Numbered from the stretch's first letter, positions 46,260 through 54,725 are shown. The stretch: DNA of 64,000 nucleotides from Streptomyces sp. NRRL B-1347 (GCF_000720325.1 NZ_JOJM01000016.1:62001-126000); one strand, 5' to 3'. The notes: generated by a model not told the origin, from the sequence alone. Translations and numbers: made by a program.

Positions 46260-46274
46260 CGCCCCGGGCGGGCG

Positions 46275-46468
46275 TCAGGAGTTGAACCACGCGCGCGTGG
46301 AGAGCACCAGGCGGTAGCCGTCGGGGTCCTCGGTGGGCCGCGACTCCACGGGGGCGGCCTGCTCGTGGACGAGCTCCAGGTGCCAGGAGGCGTCCGGCGA
46401 GCCGACCATGAGCGGCGCGTGCCCGCCATGCGGGCGATGTGGATGTGGCTCGAACCGTTGACGGGCAC
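46275..46468 (-). pseudogene. Decayed VOC/glyoxalase gene
   Basis: A GTG at 46468 with AAGGAG upstream begins VPVNGSSHIHIAR, the normal start of a VOC family. After about 15 codons the matching sequence continues in another frame (HAPLMVGSPDASWHLELVHEQ), then ends DPDGYRLVLSTRAW, the normal VOC C-terminus. Two internal parts of the usual 120-residue domain are missing and the frames do not join, so no intact protein can be made. Remaining codons still look coding, so decay is recent. Confidence 0.7.
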
Positions 46469-46573
46469 GGGGGCTCCTTACGTCCTGCTGGGGTGCGGCG
46501 CGCCCTGGCACGCGCCGTCCGGGCCACTTCCGGACGGGCCCGCGCGGCGGTTCCCCTGGGGCCATGGCCAGTT

Positions 46574-46595
46574 GTTCACTTGGGGTTCGCGTGCG
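46574..46595 (+). promoter_or_regulatory. PHO box (PhoP direct repeats)
   Basis: Two abutting 11-base units, GTTCACTTGGG (46574-46584) and GTTCGCGTGCG (46585-46595). The first fits the Streptomyces PhoP consensus GTTCACC at six of seven positions, the second is weaker. The box lies 66 bases upstream of the phosphatase ATG, where PhoP would activate under phosphate starvation. Confidence 0.65.
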
Positions 46596-46660
46596 AGCCG
46601 TGACGCGAAAGTAAACGTGACTCCGCACACCGATCGACCGCCGTCTCTGGAGGCGCCCTC

Positions 46661-48250
46661 ATGTCACACCGTCCGTCGAGCCCGTCCCCGCGCCGCCGCA
46701 GCGTGCTGCGCGGCTCGCTCGCCGTGCCCGCCGCGCTCGCCGTGCCCGCCGTCTCCGCGCTCGGCGGCGCCGCCCCGGCCTTCGCCCGCTCGGGTCGCCC
46801 CAGCGCCCGCTGGGGCGTGCAGGCCGGTGACGTGGGCGCGCACTCGGGTCTGGTGTGGGTCCGCTCCGACCGCCCCGCCCGCATGATCGTGGAGACCTCC
46901 GCCACCGAGTCGTTCCGCAGACCCAAGCGCTGGTACGGGCCGCTGCTCGGCCCGCGCACCGACTTCACGGGGACGACGCGGCTGCGCGAACTGCCCTCCG
47001 GGGAGCAGATCCACTACCGCGTGCTCCTGGCCGACCCGGACGACCCCAGGCGCACCGGCAAACCGGTCACGGGCACGTTCCGCACGGTCTCCCGCTCGCG
47101 CAAGGACGGCGTGCGCTTCCTGTGGTCGGGCGACATCGCGGGCCAGGGCTGGGGTATCAACCCGGACCTCGGCGGCTGGCAGGTCTACGAGGAGATGCGC
47201 CGGCGCAACCCCGACTTCTTCCTGTGCAGCGGCGACAACATCTACGCCGACGGCCCCATCCAGGCGAGCGTCACGCTGCCCGACGGGCGGGTGTGGCGGA
47301 ACGTCACCACCGAGGAGAAGTCGAAGGTCGCCGAGACGCTCGCGGAGTTCCGCGGCAACTTCCGCTACAACCTGCTCGACGAGCACGTGCGCCGCTTCAA
47401 CGCCCAGGTGCCCTCCATCGTGCAGTGGGACGACCACGAGGTGCGCAACAACTGGTACCCGGGGCAGATCCTCGACGACCCGCGCTACACGGAGAAGGAC
47501 GTCGACGTCCTCGCGGGGCGTTCGCTGCGGGCGTTCAGCGAGTACTACCCGATCTCGACGCAGCGCCCGGGCGACAAGGACGGGCGGGTGTACCGGGTCC
47601 TGCGGCACGGCCCGCTCCTGGACGTGTTCGTGCTCGACATGCGCACGTACCGCAACGCGAACTCGCCGAACCGCCAGCCGGAGGACGCCACGGGCATCCT
47701 CGGCGCCGAGCAGCTCGCCTGGCTCAAGCGGGAGTTGTCGCGCTCGCGCGCGGTGTGGAAGGTCATCGCGTCCGACATGCCGCTCGGCCTGGTCGTCGCG
47801 GACGGCCGGACGAACTTCGAGGCCGTCGCGCAGGGCGACCCGGGCGCGCCGCTCGGCCGCGAGCTGCAGATCGCCGAGCTGCTCCGGCACATCAAGCACC
47901 GCCGGATCACCGGCACGGTGTGGCTGACCGCCGACGTGCACTACACCTCGGCGCAGCACTACGACCCGTCGCGCGCCGCGTTCAAGGACTTCGCCCCGTT
48001 CTGGGAGTTCGTGTCCGGGCCGCTGGCCGCGGGCGGCTTCCCCGCCGTGAAGCTCGATGGAACCTTCGGTCCGGACCAGACGTTCGTCAAAGCGCCGGAC
48101 CGGCCCAACACGTCGCCGGCGGAGACACCGCCGTACTACGGAGAGGTGGACATCGACGGCGGCAGCGGCGAGTTGACGGTGCGGCTGCGCCAGCAGGGCG
48201 GGGGCGTGCTCTTCACCAAGGTGCTGCAGCCGGGGCGCGTGGGCCAGTGA
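46661..48250 (+). CDS. Secreted PhoD-type alkaline phosphatase/phosphodiesterase
   Basis: A 529-residue exported metalloenzyme that releases phosphate from esters. The N-terminus is a twin-arginine signal (PSPRRRSVLRGSLAVP) with an Ala-rich core and a cleavage site near residue 43. PhoD domain residues appear in order: FLWSGDIAGQGWG, CSGDNIYADG, QWDDHEVRNNW and LTADVHYTSAQHY, which hold the metal ligands. A GGAGG site precedes the ATG. A PHO box upstream indicates phosphate control. Confidence 0.93.
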   Translation: MSHRPSSPSPRRRSVLRGSLAVPAALAVPAVSALGGAAPAFARSGRPSARWGVQAGDVGAHSGLVWVRSDRPARMIVETSATESFRRPKRWYGPLLGPRTDFTGTTRLRELPSGEQIHYRVLLADPDDPRRTGKPVTGTFRTVSRSRKDGVRFLWSGDIAGQGWGINPDLGGWQVYEEMRRRNPDFFLCSGDNIYADGPIQASVTLPDGRVWRNVTTEEKSKVAETLAEFRGNFRYNLLDEHVRRFNAQVPSIVQWDDHEVRNNWYPGQILDDPRYTEKDVDVLAGRSLRAFSEYYPISTQRPGDKDGRVYRVLRHGPLLDVFVLDMRTYRNANSPNRQPEDATGILGAEQLAWLKRELSRSRAVWKVIASDMPLGLVVADGRTNFEAVAQGDPGAPLGRELQIAELLRHIKHRRITGTVWLTADVHYTSAQHYDPSRAAFKDFAPFWEFVSGPLAAGGFPAVKLDGTFGPDQTFVKAPDRPNTSPAETPPYYGEVDIDGGSGELTVRLRQQGGGVLFTKVLQPGRVGQ

Positions 48251-48632
48251 GCCTCCGGCGGACGCGTCCGCCGGTGAGCGCTCGCGGGTGCTTCCGTTGG
48301 CGCGTACGGATGGGCGCTTCCGCCGGTGAAGTGCTGGACGGCACGACCACCGGTGCGCCACGGTGGACGCGGTGCCGCTGACGGCCCGCGGTCGGTGACG
48401 ACGCGCGGGCCCGCGGCGGCCACAGGACCGGGCGGGCCGGGAGGCCCGCGACGGTCGAAAGGGTCGGACCGACCGAGAGGTCAGTGACGATCAATGGGCC
48501 GGTGACGGCCGACGGGGGAGATCGATGGACCATCACGGTGAACAAAAAGGAATGAAAGCGACAGAACCGCACTTAACCCATCAGTCACAAGGCGTTCGCG
48601 ATCACGCAACACCCTTGAGCCACAGTGACGGT
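48251..48632. other. Intergenic region with a perfect palindrome
   Basis: About 380 bases without a convincing gene. The left part is GC-rich and repetitive in GCC/GGC. GGTCGG, A, CCGACC at 48462-48474 is a perfect palindrome. From 48535 the base composition drops (AAAAAGGAATG to CACTTAACCCATC), marking the promoter region of the downstream acetyltransferase gene. An ATG at 48525 with a good purine tract would extend that gene by 36 residues, but codon bias there is not coding-like. Confidence 0.5.
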
Positions 48633-50069
48633 ATGAGTGCTGACATGCCTGATGTGACACGGAGGAAGGACGGCCGGCCGGTGCACCACTGGCGCCGGGA
48701 CGTCATCGAACTGGCCGCGCTGTTCACGGCCGTGGCCGTGGCGGACGCCGTGGCGAATCTCGTGGGACACGGCCCGGACGGGCCCGAGCTGCTGCTCGTC
48801 TCGGCCGTCGTCCTGGTCGCCACGGCCGGGTTCCACACCTGGTGGGCGCGGCGCCACACCCATGCGCCGCCCGGCACGGGCGATGCCGAGACCGATACCG
48901 GCGCCCGGACCTCCGCTCCGGAGGACCGGGCCGCCACCGCGTCCGGACCGGCGGCGGCCGCGGACCGGTCAGCGCCGCCCGCAGACGGGTCGACGCTGTG
49001 GCGCATGCGGACGACCGTGCGCGACGAGCCGGGTTCGCTGGCCGCGCTGTGCACGGCGCTCGCGCACGAGCGCGTCGACATCCTCAGCCTGCAGACGCAT
49101 CCGCTGGCCGACGGCACGGTCGACGAGTTCCTGCTGCGCGCGCCCGCCGCGCTGCCCGCGGCGGGCCTCACGCGCGCGATCTCCGCGGCGGGCGGATCGA
49201 GCACCTGGATCGAGCGGGCGGACGCGCACGACCTGGTGGACGCGCCCACGCGCATCCTGAGCCTCGCCACCCGCACGGCCCTGGACGCGGCCGAACTGCC
49301 GCTCGCGCTGCGCCAGTTGCTGGGCCGCTGCACGATCCGCTCGCTGCCCGCCCGGCAGGATCAGGGCACCGAAGGGGCGGTGCCCGTCGAAGGCGCCTGG
49401 GAGGGCACCGTCCTGCGGCTCCGGGCCCCCGAAGGCGGAGTGATCACGGTCGAGCGTCCGTATCTGCCCTTCACCCCCACGGAGTTCGCCCGCGCGCGGG
49501 CCCTCGTGGAGCTGGACGCCAGGCTCGGCCCGCGCGTGCCGCGCGGCGAGGACGTCCTGACCCTCGCCGAGGGCAACGACATCACGGTCAGCCGCGCCGA
49601 CACCTCCGACCTGGACGCCGCGAAGGCCATGCACGAGCGCTGCTCCCAGCACACCCTGGGCATGCGCTACCACGGCCCGGTGGGAGACGCCGACCGCTAT
49701 CTGAACCACCTGCTGAGCCCGCGCTTCGGCCGCACCCTGGCCGCGCGCACGGCCTCCGGCCGCGTCGTCGGCCTCGGCCATCTGCTCTGGGACGGGGACG
49801 AGACGGAGATCGCGCTGCTCGTCGAGGACGAGTGGCAGCGCCGCGGCGTCGGCCGCGAACTGCTCGCCCGGCTCGTCGCGATGGCCACCGAGGCGGGCTG
49901 CGACAACGTGTACGCGGTGACGCAGTCGTCCAACACCGGCATGGTCGCGGCGATGCGCGGCCTCGCCCTGCCCCTCGACTTCCAGATCGAGGAGGGCACG
50001 CTGGTCATCACCGCGCGCCTGGACACGACACCAGCGCGCTCGCACCTCCCGTACGACAGCCACCAGTGA
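48633..50069 (+). CDS. Membrane-anchored ACT-GNAT protein acetyltransferase
   Basis: A 478-residue protein. Two transmembrane helices lie near residues 23-42 and 52-72. After a Pro/Ala linker, residues about 125-200 match an ACT domain (TTVRDEPGSLAALCTALAH, ILSLQTHPLADG). The GNAT domain is about residues 310-450 (EDEWQRRGVGRELLARLV holds the acetyl-CoA loop; NTGMVAAMRGL). ACT-GNAT enzymes of actinobacteria acetylate proteins such as acyl-CoA synthetases under control of an amino acid bound to ACT; they are usually soluble, so the membrane anchor is unusual. ATG at 48633 fits the codon bias. Confidence 0.8.
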   Translation: MSADMPDVTRRKDGRPVHHWRRDVIELAALFTAVAVADAVANLVGHGPDGPELLLVSAVVLVATAGFHTWWARRHTHAPPGTGDAETDTGARTSAPEDRAATASGPAAAADRSAPPADGSTLWRMRTTVRDEPGSLAALCTALAHERVDILSLQTHPLADGTVDEFLLRAPAALPAAGLTRAISAAGGSSTWIERADAHDLVDAPTRILSLATRTALDAAELPLALRQLLGRCTIRSLPARQDQGTEGAVPVEGAWEGTVLRLRAPEGGVITVERPYLPFTPTEFARARALVELDARLGPRVPRGEDVLTLAEGNDITVSRADTSDLDAAKAMHERCSQHTLGMRYHGPVGDADRYLNHLLSPRFGRTLAARTASGRVVGLGHLLWDGDETEIALLVEDEWQRRGVGRELLARLVAMATEAGCDNVYAVTQSSNTGMVAAMRGLALPLDFQIEEGTLVITARLDTTPARSHLPYDSHQ

Positions 50070-50089
50070 GTTCGCCTACGAGCGGCGGC

Positions 50090-50129
50090 CCCCCGCCGGA
50101 GCCCGGGACGGTCCGGGCTCCGGCGGGGG
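50090..50129. terminator. Bidirectional terminator
   Basis: CCCCCGCCGGAGCCCGG, loop GACGGT, CCGGGCTCCGGCGGGGG: a perfect 17-bp stem 20 bases past the ACT-GNAT stop and 16 bases past the stop of the opposite gene. Confidence 0.85.
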
Positions 50130-50145
50130 AACGGGCCACCGGACC

Positions 50146-51015
50146 CTAGACCCCGGCGTCGGGGGCAAGGTGCGAGGCGGCCATGTCCTTGTCGGCGTGT
50201 CCCGCATCGGCCGCCCGCTCGAACCGGCGCAGACCGGCCGCCGTCACGTCCACCGGTACGCCGGCGGACCGCGCGGCCTCGACGACCAGGCGCGCGTCCT
50301 TCGCCGCGTTGGCCACGGAGAAGCTGGGCGTGTGGCCGCCCGTGAGCATGGCGGCCGCCTTGGCCCGGAAGAACGGGCTGTCCAGGGGCCCGCCCGCGAT
50401 CACGTCCACGACCAGGGCGGGATCGACGCCGAGGCCGTCGGCCAGGGCCAGGCTCTCCGCCGCGCCGTGGGTGAGCGCGAACACGAAGCTGTTCAGGGCG
50501 AGCTTGAGGCGACTCGCGGCGCCGTGCTCCTCGGAGACCCAGACCGTACGGCTGCCGATCGCGTCGAAGACCGGCTCCACCCGGTCCCGCCCGGCCCCCG
50601 GACCGGAGGCCAGGACGACGAGCTGCCCGTTCTCCGCGGGCTGCTTCGTGCCCTGCACCGGGGCGTCGTACAGGACGAGCCCATGGTGCTCGGCGAAGTC
50701 CGCCAGGTCGTCCGTGGCGGCCGCGCCCACGGTGCTCAGCTGGACCCACGCGGTGCCCCGGGTGAGGCCGGGCGCCGCGGCCTCCATGGCCTCGCGCACG
50801 GCGGGCCCGTCCTTGAGCACGGTCACCACGACGTCCGCGCCCGCCACCGCCCCGGCCGGGTCGGCGTGCGCCTCCACGCCGTCGAGCGCGGCCAGTTCGG
50901 CGGCCTTGGCGGGCGTGCGGTTCCACACGCTCACCGCGAACTTCCCGCGCAGGTTGCGCGCCACGGGGGCGCCGATGGTGCCGGTGCCGAGCACGGCGAC
51001 CTTCTGCCGAGTCAT
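50146..51015 (-). CDS. NAD(P)-dependent beta-hydroxyacid dehydrogenase-like protein
   Basis: A 289-residue protein of the 3-hydroxyisobutyrate dehydrogenase/imine reductase-like group: Rossmann motif VLGTGTIGAPVA, Arg after strand 2 in VWNRTPAK (NADP preference), substrate segment DAPVQGT and the catalytic Lys in RLKLALN. AGGAAGG precedes the ATG. An operator shared with the adjacent TetR gene lies about 75 bases upstream. A valine-pathway role is not supported, since the mutase operon is 13 kb away. Confidence 0.87.
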   Translation of the reverse strand: MTRQKVAVLGTGTIGAPVARNLRGKFAVSVWNRTPAKAAELAALDGVEAHADPAGAVAGADVVVTVLKDGPAVREAMEAAAPGLTRGTAWVQLSTVGAAATDDLADFAEHHGLVLYDAPVQGTKQPAENGQLVVLASGPGAGRDRVEPVFDAIGSRTVWVSEEHGAASRLKLALNSFVFALTHGAAESLALADGLGVDPALVVDVIAGGPLDSPFFRAKAAAMLTGGHTPSFSVANAAKDARLVVEAARSAGVPVDVTAAGLRRFERAADAGHADKDMAASHLAPDAGV

Positions 51016-51088
51016 GGGATTCCTTCCTGTGCGGGCCCGTCGGACCCTGTGAAGGCCTGCGGGGGCGGTCGCTTCGACCAGCCCCTTC

Positions 51089-51104
51089 TTGACCGATCAT
51101 TCCA
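51089..51104. promoter_or_regulatory. TetR operator candidate, oxidoreductase side
   Basis: TTGACCGATCATTCCA, the reverse complement of TGGAATGATCGGTCAA, matches the TetR-side site at 51780 at 13 of 16 positions. It lies about 75 bases upstream of the oxidoreductase start, in a promoter-like A+T-richer stretch. Confidence 0.6.
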
Positions 51105-51173
51105 TTATTAGGGCATGCGAAGACCGGCTGCCCTCGGGCTCATCAAGACCCCTCCAGGCTCGCCCGGTCCCGT

Positions 51174-51758
51174 TCAGTCCAGGAGCGCCAGCGCCTGCTC
51201 CGCCGCGTCGCGCACCCGGTCCTGTCCGCCGGAGACCTTCCCGACCACGCGGATGCCCTGGAGCAGGACGAGGAGCATGCGGGCGAGGGCGCGCGGATCG
51301 CGGTCCTCCGGGATCTCGCCCTGCGCCTGGGCGCGGGTCAGCGCGGAGCGCAGCAGCGCCTCCAGGCCTTCCCAGTTCCGCTCGATCCTGCGGTCCGCCG
51401 CCTCGTCGTGCGGGGCGAGCTCCGCGGCCGTGTTGGTGATGAAGCAGCCGGTGCGCCGGCAGTCGGCGGCCGAGGCCTCGGCGGCGAAGCGGCGCACGAG
51501 CATCCGCACGCCGGGCAGCGCGGGCCCGGGGCGCGACAACTCGTCGACCAGCTCGGGCTCCCGCGTCTCCGCGTACCGGTCGAGGGCCTTCAGATACAGC
51601 TCGTGCTTGTTGCCGAACGTCGCGTAGATGCTGGCGCGTCCGATGCCCAGGTGGGCGACGAGGTCCGCCATGGACGTCGCCTCGTACCCCCGGCTCCAGA
51701 ACAGTTCGAGCGCCGACTGGAGCGCCACGTCGGGGTCGAATTCCTTGGACCTGGCCAT
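51174..51758 (-). CDS. TetR/AcrR family regulator
   Basis: A 194-residue repressor. The N-terminal HTH (about residues 5-52) has TSMADLVAHLGIGRASIYATFGNK in overlapping segments, the typical TetR signature. The ligand domain has a Cys pair (CRRTGCFITNT) as in the YxaF/LmrA-like TetR_C group that senses phenolics or drugs. GAGGAG lies upstream. Matching operators occur before this gene and before the oxidoreductase gene downstream on the same strand, which is therefore its likely target. Confidence 0.88.
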   Translation of the reverse strand: MARSKEFDPDVALQSALELFWSRGYEATSMADLVAHLGIGRASIYATFGNKHELYLKALDRYAETREPELVDELSRPGPALPGVRMLVRRFAAEASAADCRRTGCFITNTAAELAPHDEAADRRIERNWEGLEALLRSALTRAQAQGEIPEDRDPRALARMLLVLLQGIRVVGKVSGGQDRVRDAAEQALALLD

Positions 51759-51779
51759 GAGGAGGACGCTAGCCGCAAC

Positions 51780-51795
51780 TGGAACGGTCAGTCAA
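51780..51795. promoter_or_regulatory. TetR operator candidate, TetR side
   Basis: TGGAACGGTCAGTCAA, 22 bases upstream of the TetR start. With the site at 51089 it defines TGGAAYGRTCRGTCAA, close to operators of YxaF-type TetR proteins. Autorepression is inferred. Confidence 0.6.
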
Positions 51796-51893
51796 ACATT
51801 CCTGGGGTGCGGCGGACGCCGGGGCAGGGGCGGCCGCACCGTCCCCGGCATGCGCCCGTGACGCGCGCCCCGGTCTCGTATCAGGATGTCCGC

Positions 51894-53606
51894 ATGTCAG
51901 ACACGAAGATCGCAAGCACCGCGACCGGCCAGGGCCCGCTGCCCCGCGAGGTCGCCGACGCCTACGTCGACGACCTCGTCGCCCTCGACCCCGTCACCGG
52001 CACCTACCTCGGCGTCAAGGAGAGCCACCGCAGGCTGCCCGACCTCTCCCCCGCCGGCCACGCGGCCCGCGTCGAGCTCCTGCGCACCACCCTCGCGCGG
52101 CTCGACGAGGCCGAGGCGCGCCCGGGGGCCGACGCGGCGATCGAGCGGCGCTGCGGGCGGCTGCTGCGCGAGCGCCTCACGGCGGAGCTCGCCGTGCACG
52201 AGGCCGACGAGCCGCTGCGCACCGTCGGCAACCTGGGCACCCCGCCGCACGAGGTGCGGGAGATCTTCACCGTCACACCGGCCGACACCGAGGAGGACTG
52301 GGCGGCGATCGCCGAGCGGCTGCGCGCCGTCCCGGCCGCGTACGAGGGCTACCGCGCCTCGCTCGCCCTCGGCCTCGAACGGGGTCTGCTCGGCGCGCCG
52401 CGGCCGACGGCGACGTTCGTCGAGCAGCTCACGGAGTGGGCGGGGCCGCGGGACGGGCGCGGCTGGTTCGAGGACTTCGCCGCGGCCGGGCCCGCCGCCC
52501 TGCGCGGCGACCTCGACGAGGCGGCGAAGGCGGCCACCGGCGCGGTCGTGGCGCTCCGCGACTGGATGCGAGACGTGTACGCGCCCGCCGTCGCCGACGC
52601 CCCCGACACGGTGGGCCGCGAGCGCTACGCGCTCCTGTCCCGCTTCTTCAACGGCACGGACCTGGACCTGGACGAGGCGTACGCCTACGGCTGGGCGGAG
52701 TACCACCGGCTGCTCGGCGAGATGCGGGCCGAGGCCGAGAAGATCCTGCCGGGCGCGGCGACGCCGTGGGCGGCGCTCGCGCACCTGGACGAGCACGGCA
52801 CGCACATCGACGGCGTGGACGAGGTCAGGGAGTGGCTCCAGGCCCTGATGGACGAGGCCATCGAGGCGCTCGACGGCACCCACTTCGAACTGGCCGAGCG
52901 GGTGCGGAAGGTGGAGTCCCACATCGCTCCGCCCGGTGGCGCCGCGGCCCCGTACTACACCGGCCCTTCGGAGGATTTCTCCCGGCCCGGGCGGACCTGG
53001 CTGCCGACGATGGGCCTGACCCGCTTCCCCGTGTACGACCTGGTGTCGACCTGGTACCACGAGGGCGTTCCGGGCCACCACCTCCAGCTCGCGCAGTGGG
53101 CGCACGTCGCCGGTGACCTGTCCCGCTACCAGGCGACGGTCGGCATCGTCAGCGCCAACGCGGAGGGCTGGGCGCTGTACGCGGAGCGCCTCATGGACGA
53201 ACTGGGCTTCCTCACCGACCCGGAGCGGCGGCTCGGCTATCTGGACGCGCAGATGATGCGCGCCCTGCGCGTGATCGTCGACATCGGCATGCACCTGGAG
53301 CTGGAGATCCCGGCGGACTCCGGCTTCCACCCGGGCGAGCGGTGGACCCCCGACCTGGCGCAGGAGTTCTACGACGCGCGCTGCAGCCGCCCATCGGACT
53401 ACGTGGCGAGCGAGATGACCCGCTATCTGACGATCCCGGGCCAGGCCATCGGCTACAAGCTCGGCGAGCGCGCCTGGCTGCTCGGCCGCGAGAACGCGCG
53501 CCGCCGCCACGGGGACGCCTTCGACGCGAAGGCCTGGCACATGGCGGCGCTCTCCCAGGGCTCGCTGGGCCTCGACGACCTGGTGGACGAGCTGTCGGCG
53601 CTCTGA
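51894..53606 (+). CDS. DUF885 family protein, peptidase-like (HExxxHH)
   Basis: A 570-residue cytoplasmic protein of the DUF885 family. The likely zinc site is HEGVPGHH at about residues 390-397, with a downstream Glu in EGWALYAERLMDE, resembling gluzincin metallopeptidases. No signal peptide is seen. ATG at 51894 is preceded by AGGA. Family members have been linked to peptide or ester hydrolysis but most are untested. It is divergent from the TetR gene. Confidence 0.88.
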   Translation: MSDTKIASTATGQGPLPREVADAYVDDLVALDPVTGTYLGVKESHRRLPDLSPAGHAARVELLRTTLARLDEAEARPGADAAIERRCGRLLRERLTAELAVHEADEPLRTVGNLGTPPHEVREIFTVTPADTEEDWAAIAERLRAVPAAYEGYRASLALGLERGLLGAPRPTATFVEQLTEWAGPRDGRGWFEDFAAAGPAALRGDLDEAAKAATGAVVALRDWMRDVYAPAVADAPDTVGRERYALLSRFFNGTDLDLDEAYAYGWAEYHRLLGEMRAEAEKILPGAATPWAALAHLDEHGTHIDGVDEVREWLQALMDEAIEALDGTHFELAERVRKVESHIAPPGGAAAPYYTGPSEDFSRPGRTWLPTMGLTRFPVYDLVSTWYHEGVPGHHLQLAQWAHVAGDLSRYQATVGIVSANAEGWALYAERLMDELGFLTDPERRLGYLDAQMMRALRVIVDIGMHLELEIPADSGFHPGERWTPDLAQEFYDARCSRPSDYVASEMTRYLTIPGQAIGYKLGERAWLLGRENARRRHGDAFDAKAWHMAALSQGSLGLDDLVDELSAL

Positions 53607-53642
53607 CCGGCGGGACATTCCGAAGGGGCGGGGCCAAGGAGG

Positions 53643-53668
53643 CGGGGCAGGAGCGTGCTCCTGCCCCG
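53643..53668. terminator. Bidirectional terminator
   Basis: CGGGGCAGGAGC, GT, GCTCCTGCCCCG: perfect arms of 12 (the inner pair would open to give a 4-base loop). It lies between the convergent DUF885 and rhodanese genes. Confidence 0.8.
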
Positions 53669-53692
53669 TTCCGGCCCCGTCGCGAGGCCGGT

Positions 53693-54184
53693 TCAGCAGC
53701 CGCAGTCCCCGTCGAGGGGGGCCGTCAGCGGGTCCGCGTCGCGCCGGGCCTCGCCCTCCCAGGTCTCGTACGGGAAGCCCTCGCGGGCCCAGTACTCGAA
53801 GCCGCCGAGCATCTCCTTGACCTGGAAGCCGAGTTCGGCGAGTGCCAGGGCGGCGCGCGTTGCGCCGTTGCAGCCGGGGCCCCAGCAGTAGGTGACGACG
53901 GGCACCGACTTGTCCAGGAGGGCCTCCGCCTGCGCCGGGACGAGCGCGGTGGGCAGATGGACGGCGCCGGGGACGTGGCCCTGGTCCCAGGAGGCGGTGG
54001 AGCGGGAGTCGAGGACGACGAAGCCGGGGTCGCCGTCGGCGGCGAGCACGGCGGCGACGTCCGACACGTCGGCGTGGAAGGCGAGGCTGGCGCCGAAGTA
54101 GGCCGCCGCGGCGGCGGGAGCGGCCGGGGGCACGCGGAGGACGGGGTTCGGGACGGTGGCGCTCGCGGCGGTGATCGTGTTCAT
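53693..54184 (-). CDS. Rhodanese-like sulfurtransferase
   Basis: A 163-residue single-domain rhodanese. The structural motif FVVLDSRSTASWDQGHVPGA is followed by the active loop in YCWGPGCNGA, with the catalytic Cys first and a second Cys five residues later. The C-terminus ends DGDCGC, offering another Cys pair. No signal peptide is visible. It is divergent from an Lrp-type regulator, likely its controller. Substrate unknown. Confidence 0.87.
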   Translation of the reverse strand: MNTITAASATVPNPVLRVPPAAPAAAAAYFGASLAFHADVSDVAAVLAADGDPGFVVLDSRSTASWDQGHVPGAVHLPTALVPAQAEALLDKSVPVVTYCWGPGCNGATRAALALAELGFQVKEMLGGFEYWAREGFPYETWEGEARRDADPLTAPLDGDCGC

Positions 54185-54237
54185 GGCCGAAAATCTACGG
54201 GCCGCGCGGTCGGCGCTGAACTCACGATTCCCGGCGT

Positions 54238-54257
54238 ACCCCTTGATCAGCAGGGGT
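54238..54257. promoter_or_regulatory. Inverted repeat between rhodanese and Lrp genes
   Basis: ACCCCT, TGATCAGC, AGGGGT: perfect 6-bp arms, and the middle TGATCA is itself a palindrome. It ends 21 bases before the Lrp start and lies 54 bases before the rhodanese start, so it is well placed for control of both by the Lrp protein. Confidence 0.5.
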
Positions 54258-54278
54258 TTTCCCTGTTTCCTCTCGGGC

Positions 54279-54725
54279 ATGACCGGTTATTCCACGGACG
54301 CCACCGACTGGCGCATCCTCGAGGTCCTCCAGCGCGACGGCAGGGCCAGCTACGCGGAGCTCGCGCGGGCCGTGTCGATGTCCCCGAGCGCCGTCACCGA
54401 GCGGGTGCGCCGCCTGGAGGAGGCAGGCGTGATCCAGGGGTACGCGGCCGTGGTCGACCCGGAGCGTCTTGGCCTGCCGATCCTCGCGTTCGTCCGGCTG
54501 CGCTATCCGAACGGCAACTACAAGCCGTTCCACGACCTGGTCGGGGCGACGCCCGAGATCCTGGAGGCGCACCACGTGACCGGCGACGACTGCTTCGTCA
54601 TCAAGGTCGCCGCGCGCTCGATGCGGCACCTGGAGGAGGTCTCCGGGAAGATAGGCGCGCTCGGCGCCGTGACGACGAGCATCGTCTACTCCTCTCCCCT
54701 GCCGAGGCGTCCGCTGGGGCGCTGA
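54279..54725 (+). CDS. Lrp/AsnC family transcriptional regulator
   Basis: A 148-residue regulator. The N-terminal HTH (ATDWRILEVLQRDGRASYAEL, then MSPSAVTERVRRLEEAGVI in overlapping segments) is followed by the RAM/AsnC ligand domain (residues 65-140; VTGDDCFVIKVAARSM). In this family an amino acid effector controls octamer state. It is divergent from the rhodanese gene, with an inverted repeat in between. Start is ATG 54279; the ribosome site is weak. Confidence 0.9.
   Translation: MTGYSTDATDWRILEVLQRDGRASYAELARAVSMSPSAVTERVRRLEEAGVIQGYAAVVDPERLGLPILAFVRLRYPNGNYKPFHDLVGATPEILEAHHVTGDDCFVIKVAARSMRHLEEVSGKIGALGAVTTSIVYSSPLPRRPLGR

Noticed and set aside
48525..48632. Upstream ATG start for the ACT-GNAT gene
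   Set aside because: Although a purine tract precedes it, the 36 codons are A+T-rich and lack the codon bias of the gene; more likely promoter and leader.
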